Source: Rhizopus arrhizus (Eukaryota; Mucoromycota; Mucoromycetes; Mucorales; Rhizopodaceae). From it: 64,000 bases of DNA. Shown in pieces: positions 47,131-60,379 of the stretch. The notes under the pieces were generated by a model. It saw nothing but the letters and a program-made list of their open reading frames with translations, was not told the DNA's origin and made no database searches. A program made the translations under genes and the position numbers. The DNA is taken from positions 310,001 through 374,000 of the forward strand of contig JAKZZE010000013.1 in NCBI GenBank assembly GCA_024220505.1. Direction: 5' to 3'. Numbering within the stretch: the first letter of the stretch is position 1; the number at the start of each line of letters is the position of its first letter.

Positions 47131-50100
47131 GTTTTCAACGAAAAAAAAAGGTGAGTAATTTTTTATTTTATTATGCTGTGACTTTTTTCTCGTCTTTTCT
47201 GGCTGAATATTCATGCCATCACTTTCAGCGTTTTGGTGTATGTTAGTCCTCGGTCTTCATTACTATTAAATTGACATAAAAAGGACCATCTCCACGTTTA
47301 TGTATGCATGCATAGTATTTTTTTAAAAAAAGGATGAGCAAAAGAAGAGTATAGAATTTTAGATAAGATAAAAATTTTCAGTATTAGAGTGTTTTACAGT
47401 TCACTTAGTACCTTGTAAAATATAAAAATCAAATGGTTTCGTTTCATTTTTCTTCTAAGAAAAATATATACACAAAAATAGAGAATTTTAAAAAGCTTTC
47501 TTTTATTATAAAGCTTTCTACTCATACTACTAATAAACAATAATATTAAAACTAAACAACTACGTTATCAACTACTCGGAAAGTATTTTTTAGGGACCAT
47601 CCAAAAATGCCTTTCCTAGAAGAAAACTGGAATTGCTGCCCCTAACATAAATCAACCCGTTCAAACTTTAGGAACCATTTCTCCCAAAGTAAGATTTATA
47701 AGAGCAAAAGCGTATGTAAGATCAAATTATTTTTGATTTTCTGCAAAAATTACAACCAAAACACGCCACTAAAGATAGTGATTAAGCAATATTATTTTGT
47801 CAAATAACAAAAAAAGCATCAAGCTACAATCCTTAATTCCATAGATTTGAAATCATATAGGTTACTTGCTGTCGAAATACAAAGTCGTTCAGGAATGTAG
47901 TCGAAGTGGCTAGAAATTTTAATAAAGCAGTTGGGGTATCTTTATTTTTGAATGAGGTGCAGGGTTGTTGTTGAAAAATCCTTGGAAATACCTTATTTCT
48001 ACAGAAATTGATTTACATAAGCTCTGAGTAATAGGAGGTTGCTAAGTTAACTCAAAAGGATAACTTTTTTTTTTGGTTAAATCATTGTTGACCTAGAAAA
48101 TTCTTATTTTTAATGGTTATTCACATAATAAATCAGCCAAAATATTGTACACAAACCAAACTGAAGACTGGCCTCCCAGTATAGTCTTCGGAGCGTTTTA
48201 TTCCAATTTATATCAAGGTACCCGTAATAAAAAAAAAAGATATAATAGCAAATGCAAAAGTTTATTCTCACTAACATCTGAGATTTAGATAGTTAAGTCA
48301 TTCATAGCTTTGTGTTTTTGGATATTCTAGTTTTCAAGCAAACAATGAAATAAAATTAATTTTTTTTGTAAGTTTTTAGGTGTATGTTAGAGTAGAGAAG
48401 AACAACGGAGAGTCTTTTTCTTGAAAATGACCAAAATAAATATCATATTTTTTATGAAAACTGTAAACGAGACATTTCAAGTAAATACTGCAGTAATGTT
48501 GTGGACAAGGAGAATAAAAATGATCTTACTCATATTAAAAATTTGAAAAGCCTTAAGGGTTATAGAAACTTGTAGAGGTCTATTCTCGATATAAATGGTG
48601 AGAAACTTGAAGAAAAATGGGTGCAGTAGCGTGAAAAATGCTAAAGATAAAGCATGTAGTGATTACTTGAGTGGTCAGAAAACATTTATCTTGTATTATA
48701 CATAACACAGTGTTACAAAGCTGTCTTAACTGGGTAAGGCGGCCATTATCTCGAAACTTACTACCCAAAGAATGAATAAAGAAGACTCAAAAGGACATAT
48801 TAAGACATTTATGAAAAGTAAACTAACAAAATTAACAGACGAGGATTACAATTGCAAGATACGCAAATACTATCAGCTACAGATTTAAGATGAGTACCTA
48901 TATGCAGCAATTAAAGACGCAGTTGACGATCTGAACAAACCATTTAAGTGATTTCATCTGTTAGCTACTTTGTTTTGAAAATTTGTAAACTGACTATTGA
49001 GAAGGCTACACTTCATCATATCGTCAGAAACAATAAAACGAGAATTTAAGAGTGTATCGATTGTGTCAGCAAGTGATAACAAACTGATATGTATTTTACT
49101 TGAAACCGCGGTTTTGTGAGCGAATCTGAATTTAACACCAATATGAGACCTTTTACCGCTCGATCTTATTCGTAGAACTCCAACTATGTCAACTACACTG
49201 TTGACAAAAACAGTTTTCTCTACTGTTTTTTGAAACAATTTCATTTGCAGACGTTATTGATATAAAGTTGAAGATTCTTAATACTCTCAAAAAGAAAAAA
49301 AATTTCAAAGAGGTGTTAAGAGAAATAAGGGTATGGCTGGAGAAACCAAGTATTCTGATTCGAATAGCACTATCATCGGACGCTGCGAGGCTTGTGGTAA
49401 AAACACTAGATAAAATAGACAGGTTCATAAATCTGAAGAGTTTCTATATTATTGTAAATGATACACTCTATCCATACATTCAAAAAGGTAGAGTTTACAA
49501 ATGTGCATATGTTTTACCTTGTCCTGAACACAAACTTAGGCGTACTTAATTTGGTGATAAGAAGGATATGAAATTAAGAATAGCAGAATCTTGTAGTAAA
49601 ATTATTCTTGATCATATTCAAGCCTTTATTCAACATTCCATCGAGATCATTGAGAAAGCGCTGATTGGATGTAGTTTGAATACATTATAGCTTTAAATTA
49701 AAATAATCACACATAAACGTCTTAAAGCTACTGCTGATAAGATAGGATTGTATGTTTTGATAAAATGTTTAAAAGAAACGATAGAACATCATCAATAATC
49801 AGCTGTGTATACTGAGACTTTGAATTACATGCTTTTTTGTAAGTGTTTGACCTAACTGACTATGAAGTATAAATGATATAAACCTATGCTAAAGATTAGT
49901 ATAAGAAAAGTAGCGTCAAAAATGAAAAAGTAAATGCAATAATGAAAAATTTAGTTATAAAAGAGAATTTATGTTATTGTAAATGGATTCAATGGCCCTA
50001 TAAACAAATTGAAAGGAAAACTGTTTAAAGTTACTACCAATAACAAACCTTGAGTACAGTAATGATACATTTACTTGCTTTAATACTACAAAGAATTTGT

Positions 50101-50635
50101 CGGTTATGAAAAATATTTGAGGACATGATTAAATGATACTGAGGCTTGTTTATGTAGAAATATAATTAGGCTTTGAGGTAGACATTAATAATAACGATAA
50201 CTGCTAATTCACAACACACTGTTATATCTTATCTAATAACCATCTAATACAAGTTCATTTGAGGGGGTTTTTTTGTCTGTAAATTTGATGCTAGCTTTGA
50301 TTGTCACAGATATCCAAACCTAAAATTGCATATGTTATTTATATATTTGGCTTTAGCTTTTGGTGTGTCAAAAGTATAACTCTCACATGAAAACACAACT
50401 CATAGTAATAACAATAGTATAAGCCATTAACAATGATTTTATAATATACAATAAGTCAATATGTCCTTCTTTGTCTTCTACTTCAATTATTTTCCATATG
50501 TCGTAATACAAAATGTCAACTTGAAAGTATGGAGACGGCCAATAAAATAATGAGTAACACCAAACATCATGTCTCTGTATGGTTGCGCAAAGGAAAAAAA
50601 AATAATTCTCTCTCTTGATACTTTTTTCTTACGTG
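47131..50635. other. 3.5-kb gene desert with decayed coding remnants
   Basis: No intact gene found. A plus-strand frame from ATG 48772 reads MNKEDSKGHIKTFMKSKLTK and continues past stops with DEYLYAAIKDAVDDLNKPFK; another open frame lies at 49268-49549 (RIALSSDAARLVVKTLDKID). These look like one or more dead ORFs, possibly a transposon, but I cannot name them. The last ~150 bp (CT-rich) should contain the BUD6 promoter. Confidence 0.4.
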
Positions 50636-53243
50636 ATGAAGAGAGCAAGTAGTTCAAGTAGTGGGACGGTAGATTCATAAAGTAGAATCAAAATTCTTTT
50701 TAATAACTTATTGTTTACAGCCAAACGAAATTGAGTATGCAGTAACAAAATTACTTCGAACAACAAAGTCTCTGCTGGAAGCTTTGACCCAATGGTCAAA
50801 TATGCACACTTCTAATTCTGAAATCTTTGAGATTCATGAAACACTTGAGAAGCAGCTTCTTTTTGTATCACAAGCATTCGAAGAGGCTGGCGTTCCCATG
50901 AAGTAAAAAGAAAATGAGAAATGTAAGCCATTGCGTCTCCTTATTTATGTGTACTATCCATAGTGATTTACAATGGATTCCAAAGCGCTTGCAAGAATCA
51001 ATATCTATAACCATGATGGAACAGCCTTCCCCAGCAGCTTTAGATCAGTATTTACCACGCATAAGAGAAGCCATTGTTCATTTACTTCACGGACTTAAGG
51101 GGAAGCAAGCCCAGCTTAGGGAAAAAGATAGAGAATCACGGAGTTCTAGTCGATCCAACAGCAGTGGTGACCCGTGGAACCGAGAAATACCACTGTCAGC
51201 ATTAAATAGAGGCGGCAGTACTAGTTCACAGCGTTTGATGATGTATCCTAGCAGTTCTCCACCTCTACCTCCCATGTCCTCTCCTCGTATGAATGCGGAG
51301 CATGATGGCTGGTCCAGTGGAATGCCTCGTCCATCAATGTCTACCAACGATCTTTCAGCGAGAATCTTGACCAAGAGACCCTACTCACCTTCACAGCAGC
51401 CATATACCTCCTCCTTCATACCTTTACCTACAAGGTCTACCTCATCCACTAGACTGCACATCCCTACACCACCACCACCTCCTCCACCTGCTTCAGTTTC
51501 TCCTGGTCCAAAATCATCAGCATTTGATGAAAATGACCCGAACACGGCCAATGCTTTGGCTGCTTTAAAGCGACAGGAGAATCTTGCTCGAAGGTCGTCT
51601 GTTCGTCGTGCTTCAATGTATCGTGGTAATGGTGATTATTCTAATATATCATCCAGGTTGCAGGATGCGCCACCAGTTCCCTCTTTACCAAAAAGCCAAT
51701 TAACACATGCTGTACCAGAAGAAGGGGAAGAAGACGAAAAGGGAAATGATAATCAAGAGCTTACCTTGTTTCTTCAAATCGGTAAGCAAGTTAAAAAAAC
51801 AATATACCAAGGCGAATTGAGTATGTCTGCCTTAAACATGCTGTTTGTTGAAAATTTCAATTATTCATCGCGTCAAAATGATTTCCCCAGTATTTATATC
51901 CGTGATCCAACCATCGACGTGTCGTATGAGCTAACAGACATGAGTGAAATAAAAAACAAATCAGTTTTGTCTTTACATATTGACGGTAAAAAAAAAAAAA
52001 AAGGCAGTGGAAAGCATCCTTGATTCTCACGCATATAATACAATCTATAGAACAGGAAGAGCAGAGGGAAAGTCAAAAGGAATTGATGTCAGCTTTGTCT
52101 GACTTGTTCCGAAAAGAGTTGAACGAGACAAGTCAAATATTTATGGATCAGATAGAAGAAGTGAAGAAACAGTTTGGGTTGTTCAATGAAACGATCATTA
52201 GAGAAATAACCACCGAAATTTTAAATAATCTAAATAACAGCAGGCAACCCAAAGATGAACAGCCACAAAGAAACAAACAGGAACAACCACAAGAGGCTTC
52301 CACACAAAAAGTTAGCCAAGAGCAATGGAAAAAGCAATTTTTAGAAATTGAAAACCTAAGACGTGACATTGTCGTCCTTCGACAATTAGATCATGAATCA
52401 AAGGAAGAAACTAACCAAATGATTGAAGAGATAAAGATAAAGGCAGCTACCATAGTCAATTCAAGTATCAAAAAAGACAGCCAGACATCATCCGCACGAT
52501 TTATCTTGGAAGAAGGAAAGAAGAGCCTATTGGAAAAATCAGACAAGATCACGAATCGATTGGAGGATTTACAGGATACGATTGATCAATTAAAACTAGA
52601 CGTCACCCAAAGAAAATGCCGACCTTCAGAGATACAGATGAAGCACTGTGCCAAGGAACGCAAGGAACTTTCAAAAGAAATTGAAGAATTTGATATGTTT
52701 ATTGCCCAAGTAAAACCAAAGTGGAAAAAGACTTGGGAATATGAATTGCAAACAATCGTGAAAGAGCAACAAGCTTTAAAGGACCAAGAGTACTTGCTGA
52801 CTGATATCAAAGATGACTTAGAAGCTCTTTCTGAAGTGTTTGAGCAGCTAGAAAAGATTTATGCATATCAAGTGAACGCTAAACCCATCGTACGTGAATT
52901 CCGAGTTGCTCCCGTAGAAGAAGGCTTTGAAGGAATGACGAGTGTCTTGAAACAAGTAGCAACTATTGATGTAGATCATGAGCGCCGTTTACGCGCTTTG
53001 GAACAGGCAGATAAAATGAGACAAAGGGAATTAGCCAACCGTACTGATGATTTTGAAAGGGAACTAGTTAGTTTTGTAAATACCAAAAAGTTGAAAAAGA
53101 CAGGTGGAGCATTAGAAATTGATCGTTTACGCAAACAAAAAGATGAGGAGATGATTAAGCAGCTATATGAAGATAAGGCATCGGCTGATGAAAATAATTT
53201 AAAACAAGAGATAAATGAAGAAATGAAGGCTGATGAATCATAG
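50636..53243 (+). CDS. BUD6: Bud6/Aip3 actin-interacting polarity protein
   Basis: Exons 50636..50668, 50721..50902, 50964..51985, 52051..53243, 809 aa, all phases consistent. The N-terminal block NEIEYAVTKLLRTTKSLLEA...AFEEAGVPMNDLQW is the Aip3 N-terminal region. Residues ~100-260 are Ser/Pro-rich with a PPPPPPP run. The C-terminal Aip3 domain contains LFLQIGKQVKKTIYQGELSM, FVENFNYSSRQNDFPSIYIR and DVSYELTDM, then ~380 residues of coiled coil. Family role: nucleation-promoting partner of formins at sites of polarised growth and septation; it binds actin monomers. The 11-codon first exon and the A-run in the third intron (51988-52002) make automated calling error-prone. Confidence 0.9.
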
Positions 53244-53627
53244 GATTTTATTCAAATAACAAATAAAGTTTAATAGACAGCATCATCATTGGATTTCTAA
53301 AACAAAAGTAAAATGAACATGGTTGCATCTATTCTTGGCAACTGCACCTCTTCTCTCTGTCTACGGTTTTGTCTAAGCTATCCTGATGCTTACTGTGATG
53401 CTGAGAACTTGTCTCGCTCAATCTTCATTTCCTCTCTGAATTGTATTCTTTATATATACACTGCTTTCCTAAAGATGTCTTTAATGTCAAATCAATTGGT
53501 TTATCAAGTGCCCAAAAATGGTATTTATCATTCAAATAGGTTCATGGTTATAATACAATGGACTCATCCGTCCTAACATTTCATTTATTGATCATTCTCT
53601 AGAATTATACAAGTATACACGAAAAAA
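53244..53627. other. Convergent 3' flanks of BUD6 and phosphoglycerate mutase
   Basis: 384 bp. An open frame of 87 codons (53313-53576) has no recognisable features and sits in the shared 3' region; I do not call it a gene. Confidence 0.4.
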
Positions 53628-55239
53628 TTAAGCTAATAAAGACTTTCCAGTCATTTCCTTTGGAACGTGAAGTCCCAAGTAATCGAGAACGGTAGGTGCA
53701 ACATCACAGAGAGCTCCAGAATCAGCGTCTTTTACAAACTTTTTGCCTTGATCGTTCACCATGACAAAAGGTACCTTGGCACATGTATGGGCAGTAAAAG
53801 GGCTTTTACCATCATCCGACAACATCTTTTCAGCATTACCATGATCAGCAGTGATAAAAAGAGCGTAGCCATGCTTTTGGCAGGCTTCCAGAATAGTACC
53901 AATCGCTTTATCTGTTGTTTCGACACCTTTGACAGCAGCGTCATAGACACCAGTATGACCAACCATATCAGGAGGGGCAAAGTTACACATCACGAAAGGA
54001 TATTTGTCAGAAGCGATGGCCTCGGCTACTTTATCGGCCACACCAGCAGCGCTCATCTCAGGCTTTAGGTCGTAAGTAGCAACCTTTGGAGAGTCGACTA
54101 GGCCACGATCCTCAAGGTTGAATTGTGCTTCAGTACCACCGTTGAAGAAGAAGGTGACATGAGCGTACTTTTCAGTTTCTGCAATATGCATTTGAGGAAC
54201 ATCATTCTTTCCTAACCATTCGGCGAGGACGTTATCCATAGATTGAGCAGGGAAAGCGACCTTGAAAGGGAAATCACTCTTATATTGAGTCATGGTAAAA
54301 ATCTCAATGTTCTTGGGTACAGGAGAATCAAAAGGACAGGGAGCGATACCCAGTGCTTGAGTAATTTCACGCATACGGTCAGAACGGAAGTTGAAGCAGA
54401 AAATCGTATCTCCCTCCTTGATTTGACCCTCTTTGTTGACAATGATAGGCTTTAAGAATTCATCAGTTTCATCAGCAGCATAACGATCTTCGATTGCCTT
54501 GACAGGGTCAGAAGCTTCCTCTCCCTTGCCTTGAGTCATGCCATCAAAGGCGATCTGAATACGTTCCCAGCGCTTGTCACGATCCATGGCGTAGTAACGA
54601 CCAGTGACATCAGCAACCTTACCATATTGAAGCTTATCCAAAGATTCAAGAAGCTGCTTCATGTATCCTGCAGCAGATTTGGGTGCAGTGTCACGTCCAT
54701 CACCAAAGAAATGAATAAAGGACTCAGGGACACCAGCATCTCTAGCAGCCTCCAGCAAAGAAACTAAATGATTAATGTGACCGTGGACACCACCATCAGA
54801 AACAAGACCCATAAAATGAAGTCGTCCATTGGTACTCTTGGCACGCTCAAAGGCGTTCTTGATATTTTCTACTTGTCCAAATTCTTTTTTTTTCATAGTA
54901 AGGTCGATACGAACAATGTCCTGTTCATTTTCAATAAGTACATCTTTTTCTTTATTTCTTTCTTACTTGATATACAACACGACCAGCGCCGATATTAAGG
55001 TGACCCACTTCAGAGTTACCCATCAAACCATCAGGAAGACCTACTGCCAATCCGTGAGCGGCAATACTTGTGAAAGGATGCTCCTTTTCTAATTTGTCCA
55101 TGACAGGTGTTTCAGCATTGTAAATAGCATCGCCTTTATGATCTTCTTCGGGAGAGATACCCCATCCGTCAATACAGATAAGACATGCCTTATTCTTTGG
55201 CGTTTGTTTTGTTTCTGGCATTTCTCCTCCTCCGGGCAT
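53628..55239 (-). CDS. gpmI: 2,3-bisphosphoglycerate-independent phosphoglycerate mutase
   Basis: Exons complement(53628..54920, 54967..55239), 521 aa; the 46-nt intron rebuilds [12 protein letters not shown]. Alkaline-phosphatase superfamily metal and nucleophile motifs are complete: [12 protein letters not shown] (Asp), [16 protein letters not shown] (nucleophile Ser), [42 protein letters not shown] and [13 protein letters not shown], plus [12 protein letters not shown]. Reaction: interconverts 3- and 2-phosphoglycerate in glycolysis and gluconeogenesis, using two Mn/Co ions and no 2,3-BPG. Length matches the family (about 510-525). The start MPGGGEMPE is at 55239; the Met six codons later is an alternative. 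Confidence 0.95.
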
Positions 55240-57756
55240 TTTGTATGAATTGATTACAAAAAAAGTAGAAAAAAAAAAAAAAGTGTAATGCATTTCTATA
55301 TAACTTTTTACTTTTTTTAGTAGTGTATTACAAATCGTGACGCAAGATCAGCCAGATAATTCCATAAAAAACAAGATCAGCTAGATTAAAAGGGTTTATG
55401 CATTAATTAATGCTAAATTGTAAATGATGTTTTCCCCCTTTTTTTAATATTAGAATTTTAATACTAAAGGAACAAAATAATTGAAAAATTACAGAAAAGA
55501 AGGTGTTAGGTTTTTTATTATTATTATTATTCAACAAAAAGTTTGAAACATATCACATATAAACTTAATTACATCATACTATTTCTTGAAATACCACGCA
55601 ACTTTTCTATTTTATATGATATCTTTTATCCGCTTCGAGAAGAAATCAGAAGATTTTTTTTTGTTCTATTTTATTTTTTTGGCAGATGAAATGTGTCATA
55701 GAATCATTTAAAGTAAATTACATACTATCTTCAATCAATCCTTTCAACTACTTATTTAATGAGTTTTTAAGTATTTAACAATCAACAAATGAATATCTTT
55801 GTTTGATATCATTTAACATTTTAACTAGCATTGTTTATTTGATCATGTCTATCTTTAAAAGCAAATAAAATGAATTACATGTCATTCGGAATGATTCAAG
55901 TGTATTTAAAACACACTCAGCCACTATAAACTACTTGCATACATTTTCATTAGTAAACACAGATGGTTTATTACCAAGACCACATAATCCTATAGTTACT
56001 GTATACAAAACACAGGTCTAACGAAATATAGTTTACTGGATTCTCTCTCTCTCTCTCTCTTTTTGTGTACAAATTAATCCCTGTTATTACATAATTGTGA
56101 TCTTCAATGTTGGCAACTGTTTATTGACATTTTATAAAGATGAGAGTACGTTATTCTTGCTCTTTTTATATTTAACATGCGTTTAAAAGTGACAAAGAAC
56201 TGCTCTGATTCATTTGGATACTTGAATACTTTTATCACGTGAATACAGCATAATCTTTCAGACACACGTGCACCATTACACATCTTTATGTCTGAATATG
56301 AGTAACTGAAAAAAAAAGAATGGCTTTTTGAAGCTTTTTTGACACCATTTATTCTTCTAATGTCTAATTTTTGACTTTTTTGAGTAGTGGTAATACACTG
56401 ACGGTCTACAGGATTTACATAAAAAAGTTTATAGGTGAATATAGAACAACGTTAAGCGTTAATTAAAAAAAAGGTGTGCTTTGCAATCCAAAGAATTAAC
56501 GCATTGACAAACTAAAAGATCATTGTGAATTGGTTGGTGGTAAGAATGTGGCTTGCATATATAAGCAAATGATATTCAATTGTCAGCGGTCTTTCAAGAG
56601 ATCAATGTTAAAAAATCTTTTACTGACCTCAACGTTATTCATTCACAAAGTCAGAACTACGCTATAACCACTAACGATCAGGGTTTTAGTTACTCAATAA
56701 GACTGAAGAAATTTCTTTTAGGTAATTCAATGACAAAGAAAAAAAAAAAAAAAGAATGAAAAACACGATGGACGGACAAGGAGTTGTACAATAAAAAAAA
56801 GTAGTTTTTGCTTTATTTTTATCAGTGAAAAAGTTTTATTTTTGTTACACGGTCACGTTGAACGAAAAGAGGCAGATGCCAAAGAGGTGGTTTGGTGATG
56901 AACAAAAGCTTGTTTTACATGCAATTTTAAAGTTTTATTTTTTCATTAATTGTGTGAGTATGCAAGGATCATCTATTTATATGAAAATGGAAGAATTTCC
57001 TACAAAACCTGCTTGGTCCCTTCACTTGTGTAACTATACTTCAAATAAAGTAAGACTTTTTATTGAACTAATTGCATGTGCTCTATTTTACTAAATTGAG
57101 CTTTTACACGAACCAGTCAACAGGTAAATGATGAGTTCTATTATCTTGCTCCATGGATTATTTGATATATCAAGCAAGCAATAAATGAATGATGTTATAA
57201 TAATCGATGAATAATTGGTTCTTTTTTTAAATTAACAATTTCTCTAAAAACCAATGTTTACTGTTTTGCTACACAATATCAATGTGACACCAAGCAAAAT
57301 CCATTGTTTAAGATTGCATCAAGGTACACTACATGAACATTTAGACTAAATCAAACAAGAGGAAAGAATAACAAGTAGACAATTTACTATTTATAAATAT
57401 AAAAGTGAGATGAAGGTTACCATGCTATCAACCATTTGTTATCGGAATTAGAAAGAATAAAAGATAAGACAAAAAGGAAATGACTAAAACAAAGATATAT
57501 AAAAAATGGTAATAGCTAGTATAAAGATATTATAAGTAAGTATGACAAAAGTATTAAAATAAAATTATCTCTAATAAACTCAACCAGATTTGGGAGGAGA
57601 AATGAAGACAAGTATCCAATTATCAATAAAAAGAGTCAGAAGAGAGTTACTTGTGTTACAATTTATTTTTGTGAAAAAGAAGCTTATTTTTCCCACCAAG
57701 AATCCATTTTCTTTTCTTTTTTTCAATTTTTTTTTTTTTTTTTAATTTCTTGTTTC
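55240..57756. promoter_or_regulatory. 2.5-kb gene-free intergenic region between two divergent genes
   Basis: No gene recognised. The 89-codon frame at 56825-57094 is featureless. A (CT)n microsatellite lies at about 56041-56061 and A/T homopolymers are frequent. The long spacer separates iPGM (minus) from the transcription factor (plus), so it may carry extended regulatory DNA for the latter. Confidence 0.45.
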
Positions 57757-60141
57757 ATGACTTTTGATACAGCGCAAAGATCTACCAAGAGAATACGTGA
57801 AAATATTTCATCTTTTAACAAAGAAGAAGAAGATGATTGGTATAATACAACCATTGGATTTTTCAACCAAAAAAATATAATAATTCCTGAAATGCAACGA
57901 AATGATTGGATTAATAAACATTATGACGTGGAAAACTACCAATCTTCTGTACTTTCCAGTCCTCCAATGGATTATATGCTGCCAGCCACACCATCTACTA
58001 TACCTATTGATATTCCCTATTCAACAAATACCCCAGAACAGCTTGATACTACAAGCATCGATAACACTACGCCTTTCTCTAGTTTACATTGGCAAGATGA
58101 TTATTTTAGTCATACAGAACCTCGTTCCTCAATCTCAACCGCAACTACCACAGCTCTGTCCCCATCTACTCCGCAACCACTCGACACGCTCATTGATTTA
58201 CCTTCTTTGAATCCACGAGTCGCAGATGCTCTATCAAAGGTTCAGCTGTCTTATACCGATAAGGGAATCAATCTGGAAGCAAAAGTGTCCAACGCTACAG
58301 ACTTGCGTTCCTTAATCGATGCTTTCAGTCACTTGTGCTGCACTGATATAAATGATGACAGCAATACACATAGCAGGCAACCTCAGATCGATAAGACCAT
58401 TCTCTATCGTAACAAGAGCAATCAAACAAAGCCTGTCAACTTTTTTGCTTCCACTTCTGATCTTGGCCAAATATCAAATCCTCATTCAAGTCTGCATTCT
58501 GACGATAGTCTGCGGGAGATTGCTGATGCATGTATTGATACCTTCTTTACATGCTGGGTAAGATTTAAGCCAATTATCAAGAAATGTGAATTTATGGCTT
58601 GGTACAAATCTCAGGAAAGACCTATGGATACACTAATTATCAATGCTATATGTTCATATGTCTTTAGACATATGATCATCCATCACTCTCGCCCTGGTTT
58701 ATCCTATTTCATCAAAGATCAAGCAAAGCTTAAAGAACAGGAAGAATATTTTTACAGCCGTGCTCGTGAATGTCTCGACCAATCTTTTGATACACCTGAT
58801 CGATACACAGTTATTGCTTTACTCTTTATGAGCTTACGTGCTGAACCTTCCAAACGACATCATTATGTTGGTATTGCATCCTCTTCGCTTCATGAGCTCG
58901 GTATTTACCCACGCATGGCCAATGAAGATGTTGATTCATATGAAAAGGAGCTGGATACAAGACTTTGGTGGTATGTATGGGCTGTTGATTTCTCCCTCTG
59001 GACTGCCGGTGCCCCCAAGAATACACCACAACCTCGTGTACCAGGCGAGGTTGATCTTCCTCAGGTGTTTGAACAAGATATCGACGAAACTGAGATTAGC
59101 GTCATCACTTTTGCTCAATGCTTAACCATTTGGAGAATACAAGCTGATATTGTGGCTGCTCTTTACGATAACGATCATTCGGAATTAACTACTGAGCAAC
59201 TGACCGAATACGACAAACGTTTGCTCGATTTCCACCATGCATTACCTAAATACCTTCAATTCGACAGTGGCTTTGAGTACGGATGCGCTGATCTTTTTAT
59301 GGCCTGTCTTCGCGTCAATATTGAATACAATGCGACCTACATCATTCTTCACAAATTATTTATTCCTGAGATGCATGATCCTCGCCCCAGCCAGGCCTCT
59401 CTGAAATCACTCAACGTCTGCCTCTCCACTGCCCTGACTCAGTTGAGTGCCATCAAGACATGTACCATGGTCGATGTAGGTCGGTGTGCATTTGATCGTG
59501 ATGAACTCTGGAGAGCAGCCGAGGTGGTCTCGGTCGCTATGGATATCTATCACACATGTGCCTCACCAGACGATCAAGCTAAAATCATTCAGGGGATCAG
59601 AGTGGAAGATTTCAGTCAAGGACTGTTAAAGTCGTTTGATATCCTGCGCCATACAAGAGAGTATCAGTTTGAATGCAGGGATTGGCTTCAGGTCGCTGAT
59701 TGGATGCAGGTCGATATTCGTAGACATCAATCAAATACGCCTTACCAACGCAAAATGAAAGATGACGAGACTGCAATCAAGAAACCTGATTTCTTTTTGG
59801 CTCACCTCAAACCACATCTTACCGTCGCTCCACCACAACAGTCACCCTCCAATAAATTATCCAAGCAGCCTAAGCAACCTAGAAAGTCTATTTCGTTTCA
59901 AAATCAATTCAGTGTATCCTCTACCTCTAGCACCTCTTCACCGTCTTCAAGAAAAACATCATTTTCAGCCTCCCCACCATTCGTTCAATTTAACAACTAT
60001 GTTCCTCCTGAACCCAAATCACCCAAGCAACAAGCTCAATTTATCAATAGCAATGGCGGTAAAAATCAAGCAAGGTTCAGATATTTCAATCCACGTAAAA
60101 TGAACAAGTTCCTTTTTATTGATGAACACCCTATGATGTAA
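57757..60141 (+). CDS. Fungal-specific transcription factor domain protein without a visible zinc cluster
   Basis: Single exon, 794 aa. Residues ~1-245 are Ser/Thr/Pro-rich and acidic. Residues ~248-620 form the fungal middle homology region: DACIDTFFTCWVRFKPIIKK, INAICSYVFRHMI, RARECLDQSFDTPDRYTVIA, HHYVGIASSSLHELGIYPRM and the hallmark RLWWYVWAVDFSLWTAGAP. A Ser/Pro-rich tail ends with RFRYFNPRKMNKFLFIDEHP. The usual N-terminal Zn2Cys6 cluster (six spaced Cys followed by a linker) is absent from the ORF, and none is seen in the 700 bp upstream. So it is either a factor that binds DNA through partners or one whose DNA-binding exon lies elsewhere. Target pathway unknown. Confidence 0.82.
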   Translation: MTFDTAQRSTKRIRENISSFNKEEEDDWYNTTIGFFNQKNIIIPEMQRNDWINKHYDVENYQSSVLSSPPMDYMLPATPSTIPIDIPYSTNTPEQLDTTSIDNTTPFSSLHWQDDYFSHTEPRSSISTATTTALSPSTPQPLDTLIDLPSLNPRVADALSKVQLSYTDKGINLEAKVSNATDLRSLIDAFSHLCCTDINDDSNTHSRQPQIDKTILYRNKSNQTKPVNFFASTSDLGQISNPHSSLHSDDSLREIADACIDTFFTCWVRFKPIIKKCEFMAWYKSQERPMDTLIINAICSYVFRHMIIHHSRPGLSYFIKDQAKLKEQEEYFYSRARECLDQSFDTPDRYTVIALLFMSLRAEPSKRHHYVGIASSSLHELGIYPRMANEDVDSYEKELDTRLWWYVWAVDFSLWTAGAPKNTPQPRVPGEVDLPQVFEQDIDETEISVITFAQCLTIWRIQADIVAALYDNDHSELTTEQLTEYDKRLLDFHHALPKYLQFDSGFEYGCADLFMACLRVNIEYNATYIILHKLFIPEMHDPRPSQASLKSLNVCLSTALTQLSAIKTCTMVDVGRCAFDRDELWRAAEVVSVAMDIYHTCASPDDQAKIIQGIRVEDFSQGLLKSFDILRHTREYQFECRDWLQVADWMQVDIRRHQSNTPYQRKMKDDETAIKKPDFFLAHLKPHLTVAPPQQSPSNKLSKQPKQPRKSISFQNQFSVSSTSSTSSPSSRKTSFSASPPFVQFNNYVPPEPKSPKQQAQFINSNGGKNQARFRYFNPRKMNKFLFIDEHPMM

Positions 60142-60379
60142 CATGTATGTTTCTGTTTTTTAATCAAATTTATTGTAAATTTTATCTATTCTTATGGCCC
60201 TCTTCTTCATATGTAAATAATGTTTATTGTACAGCACCAATAAATTAAAACTTAATATTGCTATAATTTTCCTCTTTTTTTTTTTTTTTTTTTTTAAAAA
60301 AAAAGAAAACTTCAAAACGATTCTTGCTCAAAATACATGTATTTCTTTTTTAATAAAAAATGAAAAAGGGTATTATTTA
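60142..60379. other. Convergent 3' flanks with a poly-T/poly-A palindrome-like stretch
   Basis: 238 bp. T run then A run at 60277-60305 could form a weak hairpin; it lies between the two stop codons and may serve 3'-end formation on both strands. Confidence 0.4.

Noticed and set aside
53313..53576. 87-codon ORF between BUD6 and phosphoglycerate mutase
   Set aside because: Lies in the shared 3' region of convergent genes, has no recognisable motif, and is within chance length for this DNA.
56825..57094. 89-codon ORF in the 2.5-kb intergenic region, considered as the missing zinc-cluster exon
   Set aside because: Its cysteines do not have Zn2Cys6 spacing and no splice pair joins it to the transcription factor ORF.
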